DNA of 64,000 nt from Bactrocera neohumeralis (GCF_024586455.1 NC_065922.1:77111106-77175105); one strand, 5' to 3'; positions 32,878-43,098 are shown, numbered from the stretch's first letter. Notes: generated by a model from the letters alone, not told the origin. Numbers and translations: made by a program.

Positions 32878-34334
32878 CAGCTGCGGTCAAAATAATAGTA
32901 GTGCCCACACACTGAAAAAGAAATGAAGAAGAAGTAGAATGTTTTCATTTAAATACTTTCGTTGTTTTTATTTTAAGGAACAACCACTCTTAAGAATAAA
33001 ATCATAAAACAAAACTTAGGAAAAATTCATTACAACGTTATAAAAAAATTATTTCATATGACCTTATGCATATGGTCGGTCAAAAAAATAGTAGTGTGAT
33101 TTTATTTAACAAAAATATATTTCAATTAGTTCTTCTTTTCATCTGATTTAAATTGAAAATAATAAGAAAATTAATTATAAAATAATTAGTATTTAGTTGC
33201 GTATCCTTTGTTCGATATTACAGCTACACATCGGCGATGCATTGAATTAACGAGATGTTCACATCGTTCCTTTGGTATCGATTTCCATGCCCGCTCTACT
33301 GTTTCCCAAAGCTGATTATTATTTGTTGGATTAGCAACAGAAACTGCCTTTTTCACATCGCACCACAAATCTCTATTGGATTGAGGTCTGGAGACTGTGC
33401 AGGCCATTCCATGACCTCAACCCTGTTCCTCTGAAACCACTGCTGCGCCAATTTGCTTGTGTGCTTTGGGTCATTGTCCTGCTGGAAGACCCAAAGTAGT
33501 GGCATTTCTTCGCTGGCAAAAGGGAGCATGATTTCCTCCATAATTCGAACATACACAGTACGATCCATGATTTCTTTTATCCAGTATATCGGTCCAAAAC
33601 CATAAAATGAAAAACAGGCCCAAATCATAATACTTGACCCTCCATGTTTAATAGTTTTAGTTGTGTATTTCGGGTTGTATTCAGAACTAGCGGGTCGTCT
33701 GACATATTGGCGAGATCCTCTTGCACCATGCAGCACGATTTTGGATTCATCTGTCCACAAAATATTTCTCCATTTCTTAAGGGGCCATTCCAAGTGATCG
33801 TTTGCAAACTTAAGCCTTTGCGCTACATGCTTCTTAGTCAGTAATGGCACTTTTCTTGAGCTATGAGCTGCTAAGTCCTGTTCCCGCAAACGTCTACGGG
33901 TAGTTTCCACGCTTGCTTCCAGCTGCAAGTCACTCTTGATATCAGTTGCAGGTGCGAAAGGATTACTTTTCGAGTATCTAACCACACGATTGACTAATTT
34001 AGCGGTCATTGCGGGTGGCCGTCCACGATCTTTATCAGATTATCACAAAAATTTATGAAAATACATCAAAAAATGCATTACTTACCTTTTTGTAAATCTT
34101 GGACACAAATAAATATTTTTTATGAATTTTTCGGAAGCTCACTCCTTGTACTACTATTATTTTGACCGACTCAATAGCCAACACATTTGAAAGTAAATGA
34201 AATAACGACTCGTTAGCAGGTCTGTCTATATAACATTATATTAAGGAGAATAAAGGGCAAAGAAGAAAACGCGAAAAAATAGAAACATTTAACTATGTAC
34301 AGTTGTAGCACTACTATTATTATGACCGCAACTG
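32878..34334 (-). mobile_element. Tc1-type transposon with IR/DR ends (Tc1-b), 1457 bp
   Basis: TA at 32876-32877 and 34335-34336. Outer ends CAGCTGCGGTCAAAATAATA / CATTATTATTATGACCGCAACTG-type. Inner repeats GGTCGGTCAAAAAAATAGTAG (about 33073) and CTACTATTATTTTGACCGAC (about 34148). Transposase decayed. Confidence 0.92.
33186..34020 (-). pseudogene. Tc1-b transposase, frameshifted and N-truncated
   Basis: Reads GRPPAMTAKLVNRVVRYSK, then ILWTDESK (D1), GGSSIMIWACFS, QQDNDPKHTS (D2) and SPDLNPIE (E). One base is missing after the catalytic glutamate (about 33380); the remainder WCDVKKAVS..NKGYATKY is in the next frame. The first helix-turn-helix is largely deleted: 34110 reads DLQKGK and the sequence then jumps to DKDRGRPP. 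All catalytic residues remain, but the gene is dead. Confidence 0.9.
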
Positions 34335-34730
34335 TATGTGTTGAGTATGTCCTATAAATTTCAAGTCATTCGGTCAAGCCGTTTTTGAGATACGATGGAG
34401 GAAAGTTTGAAACACACAGTTTTGAGAAAAACGCGTTTAAAGTTTCAAGTCCATTTAAAACTATGACGTAACTGCCAACTCAGCGCTCCGAACAGCACTT
34501 GCTTCTACCTGCTGTATCTTTAAAACGACTTGGAATTTTCAAAAATCCCTTTACTACCGTATTCTAGACATGTTAAGATAGCAATTTATGAAAAAAAAAA
34601 TTTGATTTTTTGAGCCCATCACATGAGATGACCCCCTTAAATTCTGATTCGTAGAAGTATGCTGCTCTCAGCCAGCGCTTAAAGTTTGAATGCGGTGCGT
34701 TACATATATGTAACAGTGGGCTTGAATGGG

Positions 34731-35123
34731 TTAAATGGAATGCCTACTATAAATCGTCCATCTGTTAAATCACGTGTTGTCGTCTGTATATAATTTTGTT
34801 CACATATGGCACCTTCTGGAGTACGCTCCTCTTCATCCTTTTCCATTTCCCAGAATCTTTCTAAATGTCCTTCCTGATGGTTTATTTGTTTCGGTTGTGG
34901 AATTATAAAGTTTGTTTTGTTGTTTCGAGTTAACTTCTCGAGATAGTTATCTTGTGATTCTTGCATAAAGTTCTGAGAACTGTACTGATGTTACAGAAAT
35001 GAATTTAATTCCGACAAATCTTGTATTTCAGTCGGTTTACGAACGGTATTTCGTATTCTCGAAGTAGTGGCTGAATGTGTAACAATATTGTTATTACTCA
35101 ATGTACTTTCTAACAAACCTTAC
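34731..35123 (-). mobile_element. BEL/Pao-derived ~1-kb unit, copy C (partial, broken by PB3)
   Basis: Begins at the TTAA that in copies A, B and D is part of TACTTCTTAAATGGAATGCC. It is therefore the right half of a copy split by the PB3 insertion. The left half is not in the window next to PB3. Continues into copy D as A continues into B. Confidence 0.75.
34733..34966 (-). pseudogene. BEL/Pao pol scrap (peptidase A17 region), copy C
   Basis: Same window as the other copies (GHLERFWEMEKDEEE, DLTDGRFIVGIPF). The reading frame runs past the TTAA into PB3 terminal sequence, so the last residues are foreign. Confidence 0.78.
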
Positions 35124-36080
35124 CACTGGAGGGGGGCAATGACACGCGTAGCCGCTGTCTCTTAATTCGGGTGATACTGACCTAGACTTTCGTGGCAACC
35201 TCCTCCCCTTGAACGTCATGATGTATTAATGGTAAAGATGCTAAATCATAGTGTTCACTTTATCCTCTTCTAATATTTTTTTGTTGTTATTTTAGTGATA
35301 AATATGAATTTTCTGTAAGGTTATAAAATTAGAGATTTACCTGGAATATGTATTTTCTCTGAAAGCTCCTGAAATTTGTGGTCTCTCAGGTAGCTATTTT
35401 TATAATTACAACTAAATTAATTAGTTTTTCTTGCATTTTTTTAGATCTTTGGTTTATTTTCAATGAACAGCTGAGCGCACTTTAGAATGCGCCATAACGG
35501 CAGTGCATTACGAAAAATTCCACAATCTTATATTAAGGTATAAAACCGATTTTCTTGTATATACACATTCAGCAATCCATATCGAGTTGCTTCAAATCAT
35601 TAACATCATCATATCATTGGATTTAAATAAAAATTTCCTTCACCAAACTCAATAAAGATTTTGTCAACCTTACCACTGGTGGGGGGAAATGAACAAGTCT
35701 TTTGTTGAGTGAGAAATCTTTCTTACTTCTTAAATGGAATGCCTACTATAAATCGCCCATCTGTTAAATCACGTGCTGTCGTCTGTATATAATTTTGTTC
35801 GCATATGGCACCTTCTGGAGTAGGCTCCTCTTCATCCTTTTCCATTTCCCAGAAGCTTTCTAAATGGCTTTCCTGATGGTTTATTTGTTTCGGTTGTGGA
35901 ATTATAAAGTTTGTTTTGTTGTTTCGAGTTAACTTCTCGAGATAGTTATCTTGTGATTCTTGCATAAAGTTCTGAGAACTGTACTGATGTTACAGAAATG
36001 AAATTAATTCCGACAAATCTTGTATTTCAGTCGGTTTACGAACGATATTTCGTATTCTCGAAGTAGTTTAGAAAATTTTC
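35124..36080 (-). mobile_element. BEL/Pao-derived ~1-kb unit, copy D
   Basis: From CACTGGAGGGGGGCAATG to CGAAGTAGTTTAGAAAATTTTCTTA. The C-D pair has the same order and spacing as A-B, so a two-unit block was duplicated or inserted twice. Confidence 0.75.
35723..35965 (-). pseudogene. BEL/Pao pol scrap (peptidase A17 region), copy D
   Basis: Fourth copy of the 80-residue fragment (SHLESFWEMEKDEEE; DLTDGRFIVGIPFKK). Confidence 0.8.
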
Positions 36081-36082
36081 TT

Positions 36083-36250
36083 AACACCAGCTGTGCTAAC
36101 ACGTCCTCTAATGTTTTTTTTATACCTCATTATACTGATGCATTCATTTGTTACATCCAAGAACTTTTTCGTTTTGTACGCTGACTCATCCGTCAGTTGT
36201 GGTATTTTTACTAGCCTCTCGATATTATCGTTAAACTGTTTGTCGCGAGT
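36083..36250 (-). pseudogene. BEL/Pao gag scrap
   Basis: Minus-strand frame reads RDKQFNDNIERLVKIPQLTDES, then KKFLDVTNECISIMRYKKN. The NI.RL..IP.L..ES and LD.TNEC patterns belong to the gag (DUF1759) region of BEL/Pao elements. Adjacent to copy D and in the same orientation. Confidence 0.6.
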
Positions 36251-36584
36251 AAAAAAAAATCTATATATTATTCTAAGACAAGGCGCTTATTTCCAGAGAT
36301 CTACAAAACGTACAGAGACAAATAATACATCAAATTAAAGTGTGCGATCTGAAACTTTGCACAAATTTTACAGATTTTAAATTCATTGAACCGCTTTTGA
36401 TATATTTGCGTTTAAAGTTCTTCAATTTTTACATTTAGGGTGTTCACAGTTCTATATTATCTGATGTGTTAATTTTGCCATCTGTTAACTTCAAAACATT
36501 TTACCACGTGGTAACTTTGTTTGTTGTTGTTTCCTATACAAGTTCGAAATAACAGTCTTAGGCAAAATTACTCTACTTTACTTC

Positions 36585-36701
36585 GTGTTTTTGTTTCCTG
36601 GTAAAGTGGCAACTTTGATCAGCTGACTATTCGCGTTTAGAAAAAATGGAAAGCAACACAGAAATACAGAAGGTAAACGCAATTCGCAATATTTTTATAG
36701 C
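36585..36701. repeat. Harbinger left inverted arm with duplicated Myb-gene exon 1
   Basis: Inverse copy of 39197-39307. It includes ATGGAAAGCAACACAGAAAT..AAG at 36646-36672 and a following GTAAACGC donor, identical to exon 1 of the Myb-like gene in the right arm. Splicing from here to the transposase acceptor at 36875 would be out of frame, so it is a leader or a relic. Confidence 0.85.
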
Positions 36702-36728
36702 AAATTAATTTTTAATTCTTGAATAAAA

Positions 36729-37987
36729 ATGTCTCATTTAAATGGAAAGCAAAATATATTGAACGCACTCAGCTACAAATGTATACTGGACATAACCGCT
36801 AATGATTCTAGTACGTATATATACTTATTACATAAAATTACCTACCGAAATTAATTTTTTACAATTATGTTAAAGGCAGTGACGAAGAGGATGACGATAT
36901 CCTAATAAAATTTGCCATTGATGCAGCGCTTATTATAGCTAATCGGAGAAGTAACCATTTGGGTATACCAAAGTCTTCGCAATGGGTCAATAATGTTCTT
37001 CCCAGATTTGATAGTGGCCGCATGCGACAAATGTTGCGCATAGAATTCTTTGAGTTCAACTATATATTATCCTTAATCAAGCAAGACCCTGTTTTCCAAA
37101 ACAAAAATTTTGTTCCACAATTACCAATCGATCTTCAACTAAAGATAACACTTTTTCGTCTGGGATCAAGTGGAGAGAGTGCCTCTATTAGAAAGATTGC
37201 AACATTGTTCGGAATAGGCGATGGCGGAACAGTTACCAAAGTGACAGAGCGGGTTATTACCGCATTGATTAATTTAAAATCTACATTTTTATAGTGGCCA
37301 TCTAGAGAAGAAAGGCGAAAGATTGTCACAAAAACAATGAAAGAGCTTCCAGGATGTATTGGCTATGTTGACGGTACTGAAATCAGATTAGCAGAGTCGC
37401 CTTCAAAAGATCACGAACTATACTTCTCTCGCAAAAAACAGTATGCCATAAAAATGCAAGTAGTATGTGACTATTCACTAAGAATTAGACAAGCGACAAT
37501 AGGATACCGAGGAAACGTGCATGATGCTAAAATTTTTGCCGAATCTGCAATAGGTAAAAACCCACAAAATTATTTCTGTCATCGGGAATGGATTGCTGGC
37601 GATTCGGCATATCCGCTAAGCCAACATCTTATTACACCTTTTCGACAAAACAGTACTGAGCAGTCAAAAGAAATGAGAGATGCATTCAATCAATATTTCT
37701 CTAAATATAGAGTACGTGTAGAAAATTGTTTTGGGAAATTAAAAGAAAAATTTTGCAGTTTAAAAGAACTACGGTTCCGATTAACGAACGAAACTAATTA
37801 TAAAAATTGTTGTAGATGGATTTTGGCATGTTGTATCCTTCACAACATGCTGCTACAATTTAACTTAGACGAAAATCCTAGTTTAGAAAGCCAAGAAGAA
37901 ACAGACTTCCCACAAGAAATTTATGAACACGACGACCTAAGAAAAGCTCTATCACATTTTGTAAACAATAAAGATATAATTATTTAA
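36729..37987 (+). pseudogene. Harbinger (HARBI1-like) transposase with one premature stop
   Basis: Exon 1 36729-36810 (MSHLNGKQNILNALSYK) joins to exon 2 36876-37987 through a 65-bp GTACGT..AG intron; the sum is 398 codons. An N-terminal helical region with a helix-turn-helix-like part (SASIRKIATLFGIGDGGTVTKVTERV) precedes the DDE_Tnp_4 domain: D in GYVDGTEI, D in GDSAYPL, E in RVRVENCFGKLK. The HARBI C-terminus (CCILHNMLL) is present. A TAG at 37292-37294, in STFL*WPSREER, interrupts the frame just before the catalytic domain and is the only lesion I see. Harbinger transposases need the Myb-like partner to enter the nucleus and bind DNA. Confidence 0.92.
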
Positions 37988-38498
37988 TTTTATGTAGTAT
38001 ATATGTATAGTTTTATTTTTTTAATTTTTAATTCCTCCATTGCTATTCGTTTGCAAAAGAGGTTTTTATCAACACAGGCTTCAGTTATTTAAATTGAATT
38101 AGTTTCGTATAGAAATCTAAACTTTACAAATTTTCATCGAAATATTCAACTTTTTAGTCGACATTTTTAGCCTTTTTGGTATGCAGTTCAATAGCCTATT
38201 AAATTTTATTGAAATAAAAGATGTTTAATATTTTTCTAATGAAGGTGTTATACATGTTTTCTTCATATAACGCGATTTATTTTCTATATGGAAGAAAATA
38301 CTTAGGCCTGCGACATTTTTATTGCATTATTTTAATTTTTTCCATTTCAATTCTTTCTTTCATTTCCAATTCTTTCATAGCTATTCTCTCCCTCATTTGA
38401 ATTTCCATAACTTGAATTTCCCTGTCAGCTTTTTTTCTACCAACTCTTTTTCAAATTTTTCTTTATCAAACAACAATTGTTGCTCTTTTAGCATTAAT

Positions 38499-39247
38499 TC
38501 ATTTTCCCCTCATCTTAAATTCCTTCTCGATTCTGTCTTTTTTTGCATCCAATAAGCTGGAGTGTACATCGAGAACGTCTGATAGGGCTGTACGCGAATA
38601 TATACCCTTTCGGACAGCCTTTGACGTAGAAGGGGTGACCAGAGGCTCGGGTAATGCCACGATTTCCTCGACGATTATATCAGAGGACGTGGCAACTTCT
38701 GGTGAACCAGTACATGCAATGTCCTCGGTATCCAATACAAGGCAGTTTGAAGTGAGCTCCCTATAGCCAAAAATGTCTTCTAAGTCATCGTACCGGGGAC
38801 ACATCCTTACAATCGCGTCTAAAAATTAAGTGTATTTGTAGGATATATACATTTAAAAATTTATGATGTGTAGAACCTACTTTTGGTAGTGTCACAATTA
38901 TCCATGGTGCCACTTCCCGTTGTATTTTGCCAGGACTTGGCCTTGGTGTACTGCAATCTTAAGTTTTTTACCTTGCAACGCACCAGAGTCCAATGCAAGT
39001 CGCTGCCAGTTTGGTTTAAAAATCTTTTATAATAATGTTGGGCCGTTGGTTTCTCTAGTGGCCTATTGTCCCTCAAAAAGTTGATTAAACTTTCATTTTC
39101 GTTGTCGGTCCACTTTCTGTAGGGAGCCTTTCGAACACGCTTATGTACAACCTGCAATAGAACAATTATAGGCAGAATATTTTCATATTTATATTTAAAA
39201 ATATTGCGAATTGCGTTTACCTTCTGTATTTCTGTGTTGCTTTCCAT
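38499..39247 (-). CDS. Myb/SANT-like DNA-binding protein of the Harbinger element
   Basis: Three exons, 39247-39221, 39151-38881 and 38818-38499, close to 205 aa with all junctions GT..AG and in phase. Exon 2 holds the trihelix/Myb-like domain (RKWTDNENESLINFLRDN.. HWTLVRCKVKNLRLQYTKAKSW). Exon 3 starts NAIVRMCPRYDDLEDIFG and ends in a basic/acidic coiled segment (LLDAKKDRIEKEFKMRGK), as usual for the ORF2 partner. It binds the subterminal sites and brings the transposase to DNA. The gene is uninterrupted, in contrast to its partner. Exon 1 and the promoter lie inside the inverted arm. Confidence 0.88.
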
Positions 39248-39307
39248 TTTTTCTAAACGCGAATAGTCAGCTGATCAAAGTTGCCACTTTACCAGGAAAC
39301 AAAAACA
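39197..39307. repeat. Harbinger right inverted arm
   Basis: Matches 36585-36701 in reverse with very few differences and contains exon 1 of the Myb-like gene plus about 60 bp of upstream sequence. Confidence 0.85.
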
Positions 39308-39387
39308 CTAATTGTGCGTTCACAGTTTAAATGTCAAATATCGGGCAAAGTTGCCACATATGAAATTTCCCATAAACTGTGAATACA

Positions 39388-40260
39388 ATATATGGCTTTC
39401 GATTGGACCATCTATGTTAATACTAAAGCAATGATGAACACGTAAAAAATTTCACTTTTTTTGTATAACACCTGAAAAGACCTGAGGTAGGGTAGGATTT
39501 GGTAATAATTTTTGTATTAATCATCATCGAAATAATTTTTTTTTTATAAATTTATAAAATTGGATATATATTGTAATGCTCCATTAAAAAAAAAATTAGG
39601 TTGGATTAAGTTCAAATATTTTTGGTTGGTAGACAGTTTCTGGGATATGCCCATATATATGTGAATGCTAAAATGCAAAATCATTAATTAATTTACATAA
39701 ACATTTATTTTGCCAAAATATGTTCGCACAGTTTCATTTCACACTAATTTCGTCAAGTAATTATAGCGCTGCTTTTCTGGCATCCCACCTTTTTCACTAC
39801 CTGCTGGTTATATTTATTTGAGCAGTACACTTATTTTCGTGTTGCCTTTTTTATTCATAATTTCTTACTGACTATATTTTATAATCTTAGTGCTATTTAT
39901 ACTTATGCGAATGTTTGCTTACTTGCTAGAAGAAAGGTAGTTTTATTATGCTTATCAGTTTTTCGTTATGGAATTCTGTCTGTTGTGTTTATAATGCGGG
40001 GATTTTATTGTTTGTTTAGGTTAAGTGTGAAATTTACTTAGGCTATCTTCAGCGTCGCTAACTCGCACAAGTTAATTCATATACTTATGAATGGTTAAAA
40101 AATATATATTTTCTTTTGCAGAATATGATCTTTATTCTTAGAAATTCACATACTTAAGATAAACTACGGATATGAATTCTAATCTCACATGTATCAGCTC
40201 TGGAACATCTGATTAATTGTTGTTGCTACCGCTGGTGATATAGTGGCTGTAGTAGCCGCA
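39388..40260. other. Non-coding stretch
   Basis: AT-rich, no gene or recognised element. A TRGTGGCTGTAGTAGCCGCAGTGG-like triplet run is found near 40235. Confidence 0.5.
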
Positions 40261-40261
40261 G

Positions 40262-40337
40262 TGGTTGTAGTGGCTGAATGTGTAACAATATTGTTATTAC
40301 TCAATGTACTTCCTAACAAACCTTACCACTGGAGGTT
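40262..40337. repeat. BEL-unit scrap
   Basis: GTAGTGGCTGAATGTGTAAC..CTTACCACTGGAGG repeats the junction that in copies A/B and C/D precedes CACTGGAGGGGGG. It stops abruptly after GGAGG at 40337. Confidence 0.7.
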
Positions 40338-40749
40338 TATTTCGTCGAAAAAAGACCTTTTTTCATGAATTTTTTTAGGAAAAATGATTGCTGTAGGTTT
40401 ATTTTACTTATTATTATATGAAAGTACAACATTTGAAGGATACTTAAAAAAAAATTTTATCGAAAAATAGCGAGGAATAACAGATCTCTGCACGCACCTC
40501 GAAAAGAAGTTTTTGTGCGGTCACCAGCCTACAGCATCACTGGATCATCTGAAACCAAAAAATCAAAGTGCTTTCTTTAGTTTATTAGTTTATCTTTCAA
40601 TTGACGTCGAGTTTTTTTTTAATTCTTCAATTTTTGGTACCATTTTCAAGCCAAAATGACCATTTTAGACGAAAAAATCGACCTATTTGTTATTGTAAAA
40701 TTGTTAGTAATTCAAATTTTTGGAAAAACTCGACGTCATTCGAGAGCTA
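40338..40749. other. Non-coding stretch with an inverted repeat
   Basis: TTGACGTCGAGTTTTT at 40600 and AAAAACTCGACGTCATT at 40723 form a ~140-bp hairpin-capable segment next to the Tc1-c insertion. No gene. Confidence 0.45.
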
Positions 40750-41385
40750 TACACATATGGACATTGAAATAGGTGTGTGCTAACAGGTTTGAAAAAATAT
40801 GAACCTTCAATAAAATTATAGCCGCATTCTAAAAAAAGAGTGTCACGTTCTAGAGTTCATTCATTTTTTAGACGTTGCCGAATCCAAAAGCAGATAAAAT
40901 TTTTTTAAGGTAACAAAAACCACATTACATCCAATTTAAGTTGGACACTAAAATAGGTGTGAAGTACATAAAGTTCTTAAATCAATTAACTCACAAAAAA
41001 AGTAAAAAGAAATAGGTGCTATAATTAATAACCAGTGTATCCACCATTATTTTTCATCACTGCTTCGATTCTTCTGGGCATAGATGAGATGAGTTTCCGG
41101 CAAGTTTCAATGGGTATATTGTACCATGCTCTTTGCACATTTTCCCACAATTGTGTTTTGTTGCTGCACTCCTGTTTTGAAACTTCTCTCTTGAGTTCAT
41201 TCCAAAAGTTCTCAATCCGATTTAGGTCAGGGGATTGACTTGGCCACTCAATAACCTCCACTTTCTTTTCCGGGAACCAATCTTTCACCGCTTTAGAGGA
41301 ATGCTTGGGGTCGTTATCTTGTTGAAACTTCCACACAAGAGGCATATGTTCTTCAGCATAAGGCAACATGACTTCCGACATTATA

Positions 41386-42130
41386 CAGGGTGCGGCAGTC
41401 AATCCCGCATTTTTGAAGTAGGTGTAAAAAAAACACGGACATAGATATCAAAATTATATTCATAAAATATTTTTCTACATTAAAAAGCATTTAAGAAACA
41501 TTGAAAATAATCACTGTTTGAAAATAACATCAGCAAGATGGCGGCCTTCCCGTGCACGGCATTCGCGCAGGCGATTTGCGAAGCTGTTCATAACATCACG
41601 AAGCATAGGCTGAACTCTCAATTTCTAGCCGGATTCTTGCCTTCAGTTCACCAACAGTTGAGGTCTTTCTTCGTACACTTTACTTTTTAGATAACCCCAC
41701 AAGAAAACAAAATCGACACGGGAAATCACTCGTCGACGCGCTGATGCTCCGAGGGCTTCTTCCCACAGCAATTCGAACGCGTTCAATATTCTCTGGAGTT
41801 CGCACTGATCTCGCACTGCCACCTCTTTTTCTTGTCGTTTCACCAATATTTTCAAAGTTTTCGACCCACAACTTTATTGCGTTTACCGAAGGCACTGGTC
41901 TATTGCGATTAATTTGAAAATGCGTTCGGAAACGACGCCGAGCGGCTACATAGCTACCACTTTGATAAAAAGCTTTCACGGCAAACGAACGTTGTTGCTT
42001 AGTCCACGGCTCCATGTCTACTGAAATGCTATGAATAGGACAACACAATGGTGACCTTGGCTGCTCGCCCCCCACCACTCCTACGCTCCTGCGCGCTATT
42101 TATAATTGCAGTATTGACTGCCGCACCCTG
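41386..42130 (-). mobile_element. Short IS630/mariner relative with DUF4817-type ORF
   Basis: TA at 41384-41385 and 42131-42132. Ends CAGGGTGCGGCAGTCAATCC / reverse complement (the right end reads ATTGACTGCCGCACCCTG). 745 bp, so lacking most of a transposase gene. Typical of internally deleted, non-autonomous derivatives. Confidence 0.9.
41643..42020 (-). pseudogene. DUF4817 helix-turn-helix remnant
   Basis: MEPWTKQQRSFAVKAFYQSGSYVAARRRFRTHF..VPSVNAIKLWVENF..TRKRGGSARSVRTPENIERVRIAVGRSPRS is the N-terminal DNA-binding segment of the mariner-like family annotated DUF4817. The ATG at about 42016 fits the usual start. The DDE part is deleted. It then runs out of frame into FELLWEEALGASARRRVISRVDFVFLWGYLK in a second frame (41855-41643). 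Confidence 0.75.
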
Positions 42131-43098
42131 TATTTCGATAGACAAATCTGTCCATGGTATTTTCTATTCGATGAATTGGACCGACCCCGTACCACGAAAA
42201 GCATCCCCATAGCATTATATTTCCGCCGCCGTGTTTTACAGTCTTTTTAGTGAATTTTATATGAAATTCTTTCCCTTGTGGTCTGCGCACAGTCCTATTT
42301 GCGTCATTTCCAAACAAATTTATTTTCGTTTCGTCGCTCCAGAGAATGTTTCGCCATTTTCGTTCGCCTTCTGCTCCATGCCATGATGCATGCGAAAGAG
42401 CAAAGTCTTTCCTCTTTTTTAATTTCTCATGAGCGGAACTTTGCGAGCTATTCTGCCAGGAAGATTTGCATTCGCTAACCTCCTCCTAACGGTTCTACTG
42501 GATATTATGTTCCCAATTTCTCCTGCAACAGTCCTAGACGACAGAAAAGGTTTTTTTTTTTTTACCATGGACAAAATGTAATTATCGGTCGTTAAAGAGG
42601 TTTTTTTGATAACCCCGCGGCGGTCTAACGATTTTGGAACTTTCAAAGCATTTGTTACGAAATTCTGGGAGCGTCCTAATGTTTCAGCAATAAATTTGTA
42701 AGTTTTTCCTTGCTTACGCATATTTTGGACCAGCTTCCTCTCCTCAATGCTGCAGTGGTTCGAACGTCCCATCTAATTCAAAATTTTACTTATTTTCTGC
42801 ACTAGTAATTTAGCACAACATACAAACTTACCTTTTTAAAAGAATTTGTGAATAAAGCTTTAACAGTTTTAAAAATACGGCAGACACACCTATTTTCGTG
42901 ACCACGCTAAATTGCTCGGTTCGCAAGTAAATGATTTTTTTTGTTTTATACTTATACAAGATAACTGTTTTAATTTGACAATTTAAATGCAACGCCTACT
43001 TATTCTATCGATTATATCAATTCATTTGAAGTCAAATATCGAAATATCTCTAAATTCAGTTATATTTGAGCTCACACCTATTTCCATGTCCATATGTG

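Larger units (their letters stand above)
32457..34636. mobile_element. TTAA-flanked MITE, split by Tc1-b
   Basis: TTAA at 32453-32456 and 34637-34640. Ends GGGGGTCATCCCATGTGATG and its near reverse complement (CATCACATGAGATGACCCCC). Without the 1457-bp Tc1-b insertion it is about 720 bp and has no ORF. The TTAA target and short TIR suggest mobilisation by a piggyBac-type transposase. A phrase GAGAAAAACGCGTTTAAAG near 34420 also occurs near 47863 and, changed, near 49945, so relatives exist. Confidence 0.75.
30344..34730 (-). mobile_element. 5' part and right end of PB3, carrying three nested insertions
   Basis: The right end is CCCATTCAAGCCCACTG read inward from 34730, followed by TTAA (34731-34734) inside a BEL repeat copy. 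Sequence around GTTACATATATGTAAC occurs at 34699 and, split by a Tc1 insertion, at 30488/32154; I take it as a subterminal motif. Removing the insertions leaves about 0.55 kb of leader. A plausible 5' UTR donor (GAAG/GTAAATA) lies near 32308. That ORF and right end belong to one element is inference. Confidence 0.55.
36438..39386. mobile_element. PIF/Harbinger transposon with long inverted repeats
   Basis: Contains the two genes expected of a Harbinger: a DDE nuclease (plus) and a Myb/SANT-like protein (minus), transcribed towards each other. Near-perfect inverted arms of ~110 bp lie at 36585-36701 and 39197-39307. Outside them are GTTCACAGTT-type ends at 36439 and AACTGTGAATAC at 39375, which I take as termini with less certainty. 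Target duplication not established. Confidence 0.85.
41025..42772 (-). pseudogene. Tc1-c transposase, interrupted by another element
   Basis: Starts MGRSNHCSIEERKLVQNMRKQGK (paired-like HTH), continues LPGRIARKVPLMRN, then after a frame change near 42425 ILWSDETK (first D), GGGNIMLWGCFSWYG. It is split at MDRFVYRN by the insertion 41386-42130 and resumes IMSEVMLPYAEEHMPLVW, QQDNDPKHSS (second D), SPDLNRIENFWNE (E) to NNGGYTGY. With the insertion ignored it is a nearly full-length DD34E protein. Closest in style to Tc1-b. Confidence 0.9.
40752..43098 (-). mobile_element. Tc1-type transposon with IR/DR ends (Tc1-c), carrying an insertion
   Basis: TA at 40750-40751 and 43099-43100. Outer ends CACATATGGACATTGAAATA and the near reverse complement; inner repeats GGACACTAAAATAGGTGTG (about 40945) and CACACCTATTTTCGTG (about 42886). 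1600 bp without the 745-bp insertion at 41386. Confidence 0.92.

Noticed and set aside
38322..38555. 77-codon plus-strand ORF rich in Phe/Ser
   Set aside because: It is partly antisense to exon 3 of the Myb-like gene and otherwise the low-complexity 3' flank.
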